A model generated the notes under the pieces. It did no database searches, had not been told where the DNA came from, and worked only from the letters and a program-made list of their open reading frames with translations. 64,000 nucleotides of DNA, taken from positions 75,601,045 through 75,665,044 of the forward strand of contig CM059198.1 of the NCBI GenBank assembly GCA_030323885.1, given 5' to 3'. Of the stretch, positions 1 through 10,870 are shown piece by piece. This stretch comes from Branchipolynoe longqiensis (lineage: Eukaryota; Annelida; Polychaeta; Phyllodocida; Polynoidae). A program made the position numbers and the translations under genes. The number at the start of each line of letters is the position of its first letter. The stretch's first letter is position 1.

Positions 1-20
1 CTCACTCACTCACTCACTCA

Positions 21-70
<50 letters not shown>
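1..70. repeat. (CTCA)n/(CA)n microsatellite
   Basis: Runs in from the left edge. Confidence 0.95.
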
Positions 71-72
<2 letters not shown>

Positions 73-488
73 GGAGCGACCTATTTTTTTCTATTCTTTA
101 TGACGTAATGAGTGTCCCAAATTTGAATAATGACATTTCAGATCATCACCAAACAGCCCTACTATACTGAAACCTAGCAACCTGGCAGTAACTTCAGTCC
201 CACCTCAGTAGGGCCTGTATCTGGTGTGTAGCAGGGCATATATTGTTGTGTGTGTAGAATGGGGGGTGGGGGGAGGTATTGGTTGGATGAGGACAGGTGC
301 ATGTAACGTTAGGTGTGGTCTGTTTTAATTGTGCAGATTTAATTAGCGGTGTGGCCGTCATTATTTTCACAAATCACTATTGATCCGTTGTTGCTCTGTT
401 CGCATGTACAACTAACTACAAGGGAGTGGGGGAGTGGGGGGCTTCATTACTGGAATGAGCTGCGGGTGTCCTTCAGATGCCAGCACTT
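71..488. other. Unassigned sequence
   Basis: Unique-looking DNA with two G-rich runs (about 260-274 and 423-441). No gene or element seen. Confidence 0.5.
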
Positions 489-501
489 CCTTCATGTTCC
501 A

Positions 502-810
502 CCAGACGGGATGGCCGAATGAGTTGAGCGTCCGTCTCCCGTTTTGGTAGATCGTGGGATTCGAACCATGGTCGAGTCAAACCAATGACTTAAAAATGTA
601 TACTTGTCGCTTCCTAGCCAGGCACTCGACATTATTAGGATACGGCAAGGACTGAGACTGAGTGGGTTATCAGGTCATGGTGCTGGCGACCTGGTCTCCC
701 AGTGGGGCAGGACTATAAAGTTGCCATGAGTGCACACTGTCAAAAGTCAGTACCTGCCTTGATATGACCTTAGCTGTTGCCAGGACGTAGAACTCCAACA
801 ACCAACCAAC
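502..810 (+). mobile_element. tRNA-derived SINE, full length (reference copy)
   Basis: Family structure: a tRNA-like head with A-box-like GATGGCCGAATGAGTT and B box GGTTCGAANCCTGGTCGAGT, then a body (TATACTTGTCGCTTCCTAGC, GGGCAAGGACTGGTTGGCTC, CCCAGTGGGGCAGCACTATA), and a tail TATGACCTTAGATGTTGCTA followed by GGACGTAAAAC and (AAAC)n. About 310 bp. This copy is flanked by an 11-bp duplication, CCTTCATGTTC (489-499 and 810-820), as expected for LINE-driven retroposition. The tail probably matches the 3' end of the partner LINE. Confidence 0.88.
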
Positions 811-1014
811 CTTCATGTTCTAATCACCATGCCTCTGATTCAGTTCACGTGGCTGTGGTCTGGTTTTACCTGAATCTCCCGAGGTTACCATCATGATTCA
901 GATGGGTCTGTCAATATTTCTGACCGATCACCTGTTTCTCAAGTCGTATTGAACAGTCAGTCACAGTTGAGATCTTTTATAAATAAACGAGGCGGATCCT
1001 CGTCCCAAATAGCC

Positions 1015-1131
1015 ATACACGCATACATAAATGCACGGATACATACATACATACATACATACATACATACATACATACATACATACATGCATGCATACAT
1101 ACATACATACATACATAAATACATACATACA

Positions 1132-1162
<31 letters not shown>

Positions 1163-1293
1163 GCACGGATACATAAATGCACGCATAGATACATACATAT
1201 GCACGCATACATAAATGCATACATACATACATACATATGCATGCATACATACACACACATGCATATACACATACATACATACATCATCATCAT
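1015..1293. repeat. (ACAT)n microsatellite, interrupted
   Basis: Tetranucleotide array with GCACGG and GCATGC variants, ending in (CAT)n that belongs to repeat X. It is open in all frames, giving spurious HTYI/MYVC peptides. Confidence 0.95.
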
Positions 1294-1675
1294 CATCATG
1301 CTGTCGGTCGCAATGCGACAAAGACTGCTTTTATTTCTTAACCGCCGCTGTTCTGTGCGGTTGTGCATTTCATAAAAGCTGCTTGCAAAGTGTTGAAGTG
1401 CTGCTGGCTTTTGCAAGTTACCAGCAGCACTCTCTCGGGGAGCAAATAGAGGTTTCACACCGGCAAGAACACGTCAAGACAGGCGCAAACTATTTGTCCC
1501 TGCAGTAGCTGGCCGGGAGATGTTGGGAGTTCCCTTCATCACCGCCCTTAATGCTGCCACGGAAGCAGGGTTTTCTGTTAGGGTTTGCTCCCTTAGCCGT
1601 TGATTCTATCAAGAACCTATACCACAAGGCAGTGGTTTATAACTTTGCAAGGCAGGGGCGTCAAACACCCTGAGG
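1294..1675 (-). repeat. Interspersed repeat X (3' end of a retroelement with (ATG)n tail), copy 1
   Basis: Copies at 19084 and 26822 share GCTGCTGGCTTTTGCAAGTT, CTCTCTCGGGGAGCAAATAG and ACTATTTGTCCCTG. On the minus strand the unit ends in CAGCATGATGATGATG, like a LINE/SINE 3' microsatellite tail. It merges with the ACAT array at its tail end. Confidence 0.7.
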
Positions 1676-1702
1676 TATTTTAGCAGATAGGTACTGCATT
1701 AC

Positions 1703-1868
1703 CCGCATACCATACATACATACATACATACATACATACATACATACATACATACATACATACATACATACATACATACATACATACATACATACATACA
1801 TACATACATACATACATACATACATACATACATACATACATACATACATACATACATACATACATAAT
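1703..1868. repeat. (ACAT)n microsatellite
   Basis: About 40 near-perfect units, followed by a short inverted stretch of ATATAATTACATACATATAT. Confidence 0.95.
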
Positions 1869-1998
1869 TACATACATATATAATTTCTCTCCCCGGGCAT
1901 GTATCCCCAGGAAGGTACATATATAATTACATACATATATAATTACATACATGTATACATACACATAGCATACATAGCATTAGCATAATAACATAAAT

Positions 1999-3245
1999 GG
2001 GTCATTCTTCTCAAAACTGGCCAGAAGTGTTACATGGAGGGTTACAATCTAATATTAGGATGTTTAACATGGTTTGGTTGCAAATGAAAGCTGGAAATGT
2101 CCCCTTTACATAGATTATGTAAACTATAAATTGATGAGATAAAAAATAAAGGTGTAGTCTGTGATTAAGTGTCATCAACAGAAGACACAAAATAAGCAAG
2201 AAAACAGTTATCTATCAAATAAATATCGCTGATTTTTGCCCCCATTATAGGTATACCTAAATTACTATAAAGAAGCCCTTTTTATTTAGTATATATGGTT
2301 TGGTGGAATGTTTAACATTGCTCCCTATCTCCATCAGGGATGCTTATATTCACCGATTAATGTTAAACAATTTTTTTTTTAATGGGATGTATATGACATC
2401 AGTTGGGTGGTTCGAATCCCTTTCTTATATGACCCTACATGTAGCTAGAACATCGAATCTAAACAAGAAAGTGTTTTGTATGGCAATCACTACAAGGCTA
2501 GTTGAAACCTGACTTCCGGTATTTTTCCGCGTTTCCCTGACAATGCTAAACCAATGGGAGAATATCCGCATTTCCGTTTTTTTCCCCGGAGACTACTTTC
2601 ATCCCTGCTCCATACTTGGATGGTGGGTAGAAAGTGCAATTTCTATTTGTTCAGACGTAGCACATGTTTAGGACACCACACAGTGTGCTTAATTAAAATC
2701 GAAGAATTAAATAATTTCATACATAAGCATATTAATCATGGCATAATATACACAAATGTGTAGTGCTTATATTGATTTAAAAAAAAGTAATTCCCAGCAG
2801 TGCTTTATTCACCGACTAATTAGCATACAATAATTGTATGGTATCAGGACACCACTGGTTACGTTTGTGACACAGATTTGTAACGTTATTTCTGAACAAT
2901 TATTTTTTTCCCCCTTTAAGCATGCATACGTGTTAATAAATACTTCCTTTTGGTTATTAACTGTTTTGTCTGATATATCACTGCATTACAAGATGTTAGT
3001 AAGGATCCAACCGTGTCCCATATGTCATGTTACAAATGGCTGAATGTGAAAAGGGGTTTTTTGGTACAAAAACACTTCGCAACAGAAAAGACTGAACTTG
3101 CATGCGGTTTATTTTATTTCCTTTATTTCTGGCATCAAATCTGAACAAGAATATGAAAAGAATAGGGGAATAAATAAGTAGGATGTTTTTTAATTGATGT
3201 TTTAAAATCCAACCCCATGCTGACCAGTTTTGAGGAGAGTGACCC
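1999..3245 (+). mobile_element. 800-bp-class TIR element, copy A, carrying a nested CAGGG-type MITE
   Basis: Ends are GGGTCATTCTTCTCAAAACT (left) and the inverted AGTTTTGAGGAGAGTGACCC (right), with AAAT duplicated at 1995-1998 and 3246-3249. It is the reverse complement of copy B (50052-50851) over essentially its whole length, apart from the nested element around 2335-2607 and its surroundings. No transposase frame is visible. Confidence 0.8.
2335..2607 (+). mobile_element. CAGGG-type MITE, nested, 6-bp TSD
   Basis: CAGGGATG...CATCCCTG with CTCCAT perfectly duplicated (2329-2334, 2608-2613). It carries GGTTCGAATCCCTTTCTTAT internally. Confidence 0.75.
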
Positions 3246-3462
3246 AAATACATACATACATACATGTATACATACATACATACATACATACATACATACA
3301 TACATACATACATACATACATACATACATACATACATACATACATACATACATACATACATACATACATACATACATACATACACACATACATACATACA
3401 CACATACACACATACACACACACACACACACATAGCATACATACATGTATACACACACACAA
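3246..3462. repeat. (ACAT)n to (ACAC)n microsatellite
   Basis: Joins the right end of the 800-bp element to a SINE head. Confidence 0.95.
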
Positions 3463-3793
3463 CCAGACGGGATGGTAGAATGAATTGAGCGTCCGTCTCT
3501 TGTTTTGATAGATCGTGGTATTCGAACCCTGATCGAGTCAAAGCAATGACTTAAAAATGTATACTTGTTGCTTCCTAGCCAGGCGTTCAGCATTATTAGG
3601 ATAGGGCAAGGACTGGTTGGCTCAGTGTCATGATAATGTGGCAGTTGGATATCAGGTCATGGTGCTGACGTCCTGGTCTCACAGTTGGGCAGCACTATAA
3701 AATCGCCATGAGTTCACACTGTCATAAGTCAGTACGCGTCCTGAGATGACCATTGATGTTGCCAGGATGTAAAACCCCAACAACCAACCAACT
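3463..3793 (+). mobile_element. tRNA-derived SINE, full length
   Basis: Begins CCAGACGGGATGG right after an ACAT/AC microsatellite and ends GGATGTAAAACCCC(AACC)n. Confidence 0.85.
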
Positions 3794-4015
3794 GTAGTGA
3801 ATAAGTGAATGAATCGGTGATGTGTTAGTCCGTGGTACCCCCGCTGGAGTTGTGCGCAAATTAACTCGAGGTGTGCCGAGCTGCCCGGAGCTACTCGAAG
3901 TCACTCGGAGCTACTCGGAACCGCTCGTGTCTATTTTGAAGGGAGCTCATCCTGAGCTGTGATAATTGATGAGTTCCGTGCCATTTTGTCTGATTGTTCA
4001 TCTGCTGCACCAACT

Positions 4016-4510
4016 CATCTCCAACCACCGCTGTTTGTTTGTTTGTTTGTTTGTTTGTTTGTTTGAGTTGTACGTCCTGGCAACATCTAAGGTCATATGA
4101 CCAGACAGGATGGTCGAATGAGTTGAACGCCGTCTATGGGTTCGAACCCTGGTCGAGTCAAACCAATGTCTTAAGAATTGATACTAGTCGCTTCCTAGCC
4201 AGGGGCTCCTCATTAATAGGATAACGAAAAAGGAGTAAAGCTTGTTTTATTTAACGCATCTAGAGCATATTGATTTTTATCATAGGGTATTGGGCGTCAA
4301 ATCATTAATAGGATAGGGCAAGGACTGGTTGATTCAGTGTCAGGATAATCTGACTGAGTGGGATATCGGGTATGGTGCTGGTGGCCTGATTTTCCAGTCT
4401 GGCAGCACTATAAAGTCACCATGAGTGTGCACTGTCAGAAGTTGGTACCCGTCGTGATATGACATTAGATGTTGCCAGGACGTAAAACTCCACCAAACAA
4501 CCAATCAATC
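4016..4510 (+). mobile_element. Composite SINE with inverted 3'-tail arm at its 5' end
   Basis: (GTTT)n and an inverted tail (4067-4098) directly precede a normal head at 4101. The right arm is at 4457-4488, and the arms match at 30 of 32 positions. A 78-bp insertion at 4224-4301 interrupts the body. Confidence 0.8.
4224..4301 (-). mobile_element. 5'-truncated retroposed fragment of a second SINE-like family
   Basis: Flanked by a perfect 14-bp duplication TCATTAATAGGATA (4210-4223, 4302-4315) inside the SINE body. It contains CTTGTTTTATTTAACG and TTTTTATCAT, shared with 6586-6865. The duplication length indicates target-primed reverse transcription. Confidence 0.8.
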
Positions 4511-4532
4511 TAAGCTTTTTCAAGCAGGTAGG

Positions 4533-4687
4533 GGATTGTGACAGGGTCCACTCATGGTGACTTTACCTGTATATTACTGTGCCACTAACACCATGACCCA
4601 ATATCCCACTCAGTCACATTATCCTGATACAATGCTAACCAGTCCTTGCCCTATCCTAGTAATGCTGAGTGCCAGACTAGGTAGCCA
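4533..4687 (-). mobile_element. SINE body fragment
   Basis: Reverse-orientation body (CACTCATGGTGACTTTA to GCCCTATCCTAGTAATGC) lacking head and tail. Confidence 0.7.
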
Positions 4688-4717
4688 TAAGTCTCAATTA
4701 CACGCATTACTATGACA

Positions 4718-4888
4718 TGGCAAGGACTGGTTAGCTCAGTATCAGGATAATGTGACTAAATGGGATATCGGGTGATGGTTCTGGTGGCCTGATCTCCCAG
4801 TGGGGCAGCACTATATAAGTAAAGTCGCCATGAGTGTGCACAGTCACCATCTGGTACCTGTCCTGATATGACTCCAGCAAACAAACAG
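4718..4888 (+). mobile_element. SINE body fragment
   Basis: GGCAAGGACTGGTTAGCTCA through CCTGATATGACTCC, then CAAACAAACAG; head missing. Confidence 0.7.
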
Positions 4889-4929
4889 TCGTAGGTTGGG
4901 GAAATGTTGGTGCAACAGATGAACAATTT

Positions 4930-5046
4930 TTCAGTGATGCAGCACTATCAAGTTATGATGATTGCGCACTATCATAAGTCGGTACCCTTCCTGATATGAC
5001 CTTAGATGTTGCCAGGATGTAAAACTCAAATGAACAAACAAATCAG
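4930..5046 (+). mobile_element. SINE 3' fragment
   Basis: Degraded body followed by a clean tail TATGACCTTAGATGTTGCCA and GGATGTAAAAC. Confidence 0.65.
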
Positions 5047-5430
5047 CATGGGACACAGAAAGGGATATAAGCATTATATATATATAAATTGGCGGTGCAG
5101 CCTTTCTATTATTTATTTATTTTATTTCGCCCTTAATACGCTATTTGCATGTACGATTTGCTGCGGGGATATCGGCCCCTCCTGCACTTCCGGTGCAGAG
5201 CAGCCCCAAATGGCCATTCGCTTTCAGATTTGAAGTCTGGTTGACCTCTAACCTAGTAAAATATCCGTAGTTGGTAAATACATTAACGGTATAAAAGTGA
5301 TAATTTCATAGACTACTTCGATAAGAAATATTACACTAGTGTGTAATTAAGCTTATTACATTTCTTTTTAAAGATATCAGATGGTTAGGTTTGAGATATT
5401 TCACATACACTTCATTAAAAGAGCATGAGA

Positions 5431-5982
5431 CGATATCCCCCTCAGTCACATTATTCTGACACTGAGCTACCAGACGGGATGGCCGAATGAGTTAGAGCGG
5501 CCGTCTCCCGTGTTGGTAGACCATGGGATCATGGGTTCGAAACCTGGACGACTCAAACCAATGACTTAAAAATTGAAACTTGACGCTTCCTAGCCAGACA
5601 CTTGGCATTATTAGGATAGGGCAAGGACTGGTTGGCTCAGTGTCAGGATAATGTGACTGACTGGGATATCAGGTTATGGCGCTGGCGGCCTGGTCTCCCA
5701 GTGGGGCAGCACTATAACGTCACCATGAGTGCGCACTGTCACACGTCGGTACCCATCCTGATATGACCTTAGATGTTGCTAGGACGTAAAACAACAATAC
5801 ACAAACACAAACAAACTGACACTGAGCTAACAAGTGCTTGGCCTATTCTATTAATGCCGAGCGCCAGGTTAGGAAGCAATAATTATCAGTTATAAGTCAT
5901 TGGTTTGACTCGATCGGGAAACGAAGTCCCGATCTCCCGCATGCGAGGCCCGCGCTCTACCGATTCGGCCACCGCGCCCGGT
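5431..5982 (-). mobile_element. Older minus-strand SINE, split by the 5470-5815 insertion
   Basis: Body 5431-5469 and body plus tRNA head 5816-5982. The head reads (minus) as CGCGGTGGCCGAATCGGTAG with B box GGGACTTCGTTTCCCGATCG. Its own tail is missing. Confidence 0.8.
5470..5815 (+). mobile_element. SINE inserted into an older inverted SINE, 14-bp TSD
   Basis: A full-length copy is bounded by CTGACACTGAGCTA at 5456-5469 and 5816-5829. That duplicated sequence is itself body sequence of a minus-strand SINE split by the insertion. Confidence 0.9.
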
Positions 5983-6140
5983 TGGTGGGCTGGATATTTT
6001 GGTGGCGGTTTGGAGTGAGCTCATCACACCAGTCATCTCCCCTCTGCCACATAATCCATTTGCTAAAAACGGAACAAAAAAAGTGGGTTTCCCTGAATGA
6101 ACCCAGTATACTAACTAGCAACCCTCAAGTAAACAGCCTT

Positions 6141-6459
6141 GTTTTTTTTTTTGGTTGTTGGAGTTTTATGTCCTGGCAACATCTAAGGTCATATCAGGAT
6201 GGGTACCGACTTGTGACAGTGCACACTGATGGTGACTTTATAGTACTGGCCCACTGGGAAATCAGGTCGCCAGCACCATGCCCAGATATACTGACACTGC
6301 ACTAACCAGTCCTTGCCCTATCCTATTAATGCCGAGCGCGAGGCTAGGAAGCGATAAATATCAGTTTTATAAGTCATTGGTTTGTCTCGACCGTCAACCG
6401 AACTCCCGACCTTGTGCACATGAGGCCCGCGCTCTACCAATTTGGCCACCGCACCCGGT
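6141..6459 (-). mobile_element. SINE, full length, 12-bp TSD
   Basis: Flanked by CAAGTAAACAGC at 6126-6137 and 6461-6472. The head is the GCGGTGGCCAAATTGGTAG subtype. Confidence 0.87.
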
Positions 6460-6585
6460 GCAAGTAAACAGCATGAATATAAGAGGCTGACTTACCCCTG
6501 TTGTAACGAAGGCACAATTGGGTGTTGATTAGTTGATTGTTAACACTGCTTTCACTGGGCCTGTTATTGAGTGCTACTTCCAACG

Positions 6586-6865
6586 CTTGTTTTATTTAAC
6601 GACACCTTTAGTGCACATGATTTTTATCATCGGCTATTGGACGTCAAACATATGGTCCTTCTGACATTTCTTTGGGGGAAACCTGCTGCCGCCATATAGG
6701 CTACTCTTTCCGATAAGCAGCAAGGGGTCTTTTATATGCACTTTCCCACAGAGAGGACATGAGTGCTGCTTCCCGACATGGGTCCAGGTAAAGGAAGCGC
6801 CGAATTGTTGGTTCTACATGTGCAGAACAGAGTCGCGTCTTAGTCCGGCCCAGTGGCCCGGCTTA
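6586..6865 (-). mobile_element. Second SINE-like repeat family, long copy
   Basis: Contains TTATTTAACGACACCTTTAG, CATCGGCTATTGGACGTCAA, CAGCAAGGGGTCTTTTATAT and CCGGCCCAGTGGCCCGGC. A widespread molluscan repeat from memory; orientation is inferred from the truncated copy at 4224. Confidence 0.55.
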
Positions 6866-6984
6866 CCAACAGTTGATAAGCATTGCCTTTTTTTATTTTT
6901 TTTTAAATGTGACTTTAAAAAAGAAATTGTGTTGGTAAATTTTGAAACAATTCTCCAACTTATTTAGTCTGCACCACCAATCCC

Positions 6985-7292
6985 CCAGACGGGATGGACA
7001 AATGAGTTTGAGCGTCCCTCTCCCGTGCTGGTAGATCGTGAGGTCGTGGGTTCGAACCCTGGTCGAGTCAAACCAATGACTTCAAAATAGATATTTGTCG
7101 CTTCCTAGCCAGGCACGCGGCATTATTAGGACAGGGTAAGGACTGGTGTGCTCAGTGCCAGGATAATGTGACTGAGTGGGATACCAGGTCATGGTGCCGG
7201 CAGCCAGGTTTCCCAGTGGGACAGCACTATAAAGTCGCCATGATATGACCTTAGATGTTGCTAGGACGTAAAACAACAACAAACAAACAAAC
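6985..7292 (+). mobile_element. SINE, 9-bp TSD
   Basis: Flanked by ACCACCAAT at 6973-6981 and 7291-7299. A deletion removes the CACTGTCACAAGTCGG part before the tail. Confidence 0.83.
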
Positions 7293-7299
7293 CACCAAT

Positions 7300-7960
7300 G
7301 CCTGTTCTCCCTTTGTTCGTCAACAATGACACCTGGCGGCAATGAGTGGATTAAAAGTCCGTGGTCCCCGCCATGTTTTTTTTTTGTTGATTAAAAGAAG
7401 AAATGATGCAGATTTACATTAATTGTTTTGTTTTGCTGATAAATGTGGGTTGGACAACTTGAGTATTATTTACATGCTAGAGGATAGCCAGCGGCTCGAG
7501 GTGTGCAGACGGCAGGTGGTAGGCACAGGAAAGGGCCCTCCAATAATACATGCATACACACATAAATGAGCCTGTCTCAAAAGGTGACAACTCTTCTTTT
7601 TTTTTTTATCCAGTGTAATGATTGACACAAAACAGCACAGAAACGGTTGCACTGACCACACAAGGACATTTGCTTCAAATCAATATGTATAATATTGGGA
7701 TTATGAAACACATAAATCGGTTTATCCTGAGCTACTGCATGATCAGATAGTATGTTGATCGTTCAAATGGACAACGTCTTGTCAACTCCTCAGTACCTGG
7801 TGGCTGCTTATGGTAGGAGTTGTAGTTGAAGGCTATCTACACCCTGTGAACTGTTCTTTGTTAGACCTCCAACGCTGACCAGGGCAGTGTGCCACACCAC
7901 ACAACTTGTACAAGGTGGTTCGTGATTCTCTCCTGCTGGTGCTACTTTTAATGTCAACCA
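7300..7960. other. Unassigned sequence
   Basis: No convincing coding or repeat structure; T-runs at 7376 and 7600. Confidence 0.4.
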
Positions 7961-7967
7961 GTTGAGG

Positions 7968-8340
7968 CAAAGACCCTATAATACTAAGACGGCTCACTCC
8001 CTATCTCCTGTAAATTTTGCAGTGCCACCTTGTGGTGGGTTTGATCAGCCCGGCTGCTGGTTGGTGTTTCACATGTAAACACATACAATTATATTATACA
8101 TGAGATAGGTAAGTATGAATACACATCAATATGAAATTGCTATGAACAAATACCCATCATCATCAGCGTCATCATCAGCATCGCCATCATCACACATCTT
8201 TCACATTCATTTATACATTTATACATATAATATAGCACCTGTTTAACCAAGAGAACAGCCAGCGCACCAAGTGGTGGGTTTGATCATTTTGACGACACAG
8301 TACAGGCTGAGTGAGCCGTCATAGTATTATAGGGTCTTTG
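7968..8340 (+). mobile_element. TIR element CAAAGACCCTATAATAC, 373 bp
   Basis: The 28-bp arms GACCCTATAATACTAAGACG... and ...CATAGTATTATAGGGTC differ at one position. GTTGAGG is repeated at 7961-7967 and 8341-8347. The boundary is ambiguous, since the direct repeat may extend to GTTGAGGCAA. The interior has a TGGTGGGTTTGATCA motif twice. Confidence 0.78.
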
Positions 8341-8424
8341 GTTGAGGCAAGGCACCATATCGTGTATGTCGGTGGTATTTCAGCTTAAATGATCAATCCA
8401 AAGTAAATTGGTACAAATTTGGTG

Positions 8425-8732
8425 TGTTTGTTGTTGTTTTATATCTTGACCAACATCGCTGGTCATATCGGGACGGGTACTGACTTGTGACAGTGAACAC
8501 TCATGGCGACTTTATAGTGCTGCCTCACTGGGATACCAGGCCACTGGCACCATGACCTGATATCCCACACAATCATGTTATCCTGATACTCAGGAAGCCA
8601 GTTCTTGTCCTATCCTATTAATGCTGAACGCCAGGCTAGATAGCAACATGTATTAATTTGATAAGTCAGCAATTTTACTCAGCTGGGATTTGAACTCCCG
8701 CCCTTCCACACAGGAAGCCTGCGCTTCAATGA
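8425..8732 (-). mobile_element. SINE, full length, diverged
   Basis: Tail ATATCTTGACCAACATCGCTGG on the + strand, then the body, then a degraded head ending CTGCGCTTCAATG. Confidence 0.75.
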
Positions 8733-8884
8733 AATCCTCAGAAACAAATGTATGGCAAGAACCTTACCAAGTTTGGTCATCAGGAGACTTAGTTATCGGG
8801 TCAAGGTGAGTTTAATGTGTTTGACCTCGAGTGAAGGATAAGTTTAGGAGGGACCCACACCCACCCACCCCACCTTCGGGTGTT

Positions 8885-8918
8885 GAAGCTGCGACCCAGC
8901 GTACTGGGTCGCAGCTTC
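8885..8918. repeat. Perfect 15-bp hairpin
   Basis: GAAGCTGCGACCCAG, loop CGTA, CTGGGTCGCAGCTTC. A related hairpin is at 14048. Confidence 0.85.
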
Positions 8919-9299
8919 AGTTCTTCCTGAGGGACCAGCTGACCTGAAGGGTTTGGGTTGAATAATGGAGTGGTCTGCTTCGCTAAAGGGTGCTTGGCAT
9001 CGCGCTATGTCTTAATGTCCTCAAAGTACGCAGAAAGCTGGCTTCTCTTTTTATACTTCCGGTTCTCATGCCAAGGTTAATTGGCATGTCAATACTTAAT
9101 TGACATTCCTAGAATACATCCATTAGCTAACCATCTAAATGTGTCATGTTGAATGGTGTCTTGTAATTATTGCGGGGAGAGTTACAATTGGCTATTCTAA
9201 CTGTTTAATTCACACTTCACGCCGCGGCCATGTTGAAACCAGACCGAGGCCACGTATGCGTCTGCGAGGTGCCACTGCATGAAGAGTAATGAGAATACT

Positions 9300-9810
9300 T
9301 TTTCGTTGACCAATACCTCTCGAAATCACTCAAATTTGAGGGTATTCATTTTGTAAACTACCATATTCATCTTTGCATACCTGTTTTCTATCTATTGGCA
9401 AATTTTCACGAAGATTGGCTGACCCTCGCATGGTATACAATGTGACTGTCAACTTCATGTCTGCATAGTTATGGTGGTATCATGTAATGCAGCACTGTTA
9501 GCGTAGTTATCTGTGCAACATAGTTAAACAACTAGTCTTAGTAATTACAAATTAATAAAAGCTTTAAAAGGGTTAAAATATATTTTTAAAATATATATAT
9601 ATTAAGAAAGTTATGCAATTTTGAATTTAAGAAAAGATTGGCAGCCAAGGTGGGCGAATTTGTTGAAATTGCCTACTGAAATGCATCTGATCATCACTCA
9701 ATCTTCATGAAAATTGACCAATACATAGAAAAAAGGTATGCAAAAATGAATATGATAGTTTCAAAAGTGAATATCTTCAAATTTTACTCCTTTAATCTCT
9801 GTAGTAGTTC
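9300..9810. repeat. Inverted repeat pair, probable MITE
   Basis: About 9300-9425 reads as the imperfect reverse complement of 9690-9810 (TTTGCATACCTGTTTTCTAT against ATAGAAAAAAGGTATGCAAA). The outer boundaries were not resolved. Confidence 0.6.
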
Positions 9811-10015
9811 ATACACATCGGCACACAGCAGTGTCTTATGGCCATTTCCAATACCGCCGCATACTCAGACTCGTTCTGATGCCGAATCAGGTCACGCGTG
9901 AATAGTATGAATATGGCAGTGTTGTCACAGGAAGACTGGTACAAGGGTAGCTGCAGTTATTACAAGAATCCATGATGGGGCATATTCAGAGTAGTCCTTC
10001 CATAGCAACTAGAAT

Positions 10016-10411
10016 GTTTGTTTGTTTTTGTTTTATGTCCTAGCAACATCTGAGGTCATATACCAGACAGGATGGCCAAATGAGTTAGAGCGTTTCTGTC
10101 TCCAATATTGGTAGATCGTGGTATCGTGTGTTCAACCCTGGTTGAGTCAAACCAATGACTTAAAAATGTATACTTGTTGCTTCCTACCCAGGCACTCGGC
10201 ATTATTAGTATAGGGCAAGGACTGGTTGGCTCAGTGTAGGGATAATGTGACTGAGTGGGATATCAGGTCATGGTGCTGGTGGCCTGGTCTCCCAGTGGGG
10301 CAGCACTATAAAGTCGCTATGAGTGCGCACTGTCACAAGTCGGTACTCGTCCTGATATGACCTTAGATGTTGCTAGGACATAAAACAACAAACAAACTCT
10401 TTTGGCCATCC
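10016..10411 (+). mobile_element. Composite SINE with inverted tail arm, flanked by 10-bp TSD
   Basis: The left arm (10030-10061) is the inverted 3' tail. It runs directly into head ACCAGACAGGATGGCC. The right arm is 10355-10386, and 31 of 32 positions pair. CAACTAGAAT flanks the whole unit at 10006-10015 and 10412-10421, so the inverted arm moved with the element. Confidence 0.85.
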
Positions 10412-10870
10412 CAACTAGAATTGTGAGTTATTTATTCAGGGCTTCATTATAAGGTGGTCATTTTGTAAAATGGCACCCCTTGCTAACACAACAATAATTA
10501 TGTGTCAGCATGTACAACTAATGGCAATATCCTGGATGTAATGGATATATAATAGACGTCTGCTGTCTAACTTATATATATGTGCTATATAATTGATTAT
10601 GTGGAGAAAACACTTGTAATATGCATGTACTCATGTAGTATTCATTCTTGATATGAAACCACCATCCGTTATGCACCACTGGCTCTGCACTGTTGGTTCC
10701 ACGTGACTGACTCCTGTAACTATCACTCTCACTCAGTTTTAAACTTGTTGTATTATATATATTGAGCTTCAGCTCAAACCTGGTAGTCATGGTTTCATTT
10801 TGGCCCGAAGAATAGCATCTGTCGGTTTTTGCGCCTGAACTCTTAAAATATATTATTACACAAATATATT

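Noticed and set aside
957..1458. Long frames with MYVCMYVC or HTYIHTYI repeats
   Set aside because: They are translations of the ACAT microsatellite (period 4 gives a repeating tetrapeptide in every frame). The same applies to 1661-1964, 3135-3593, 17356-17937 and 17987-18515.
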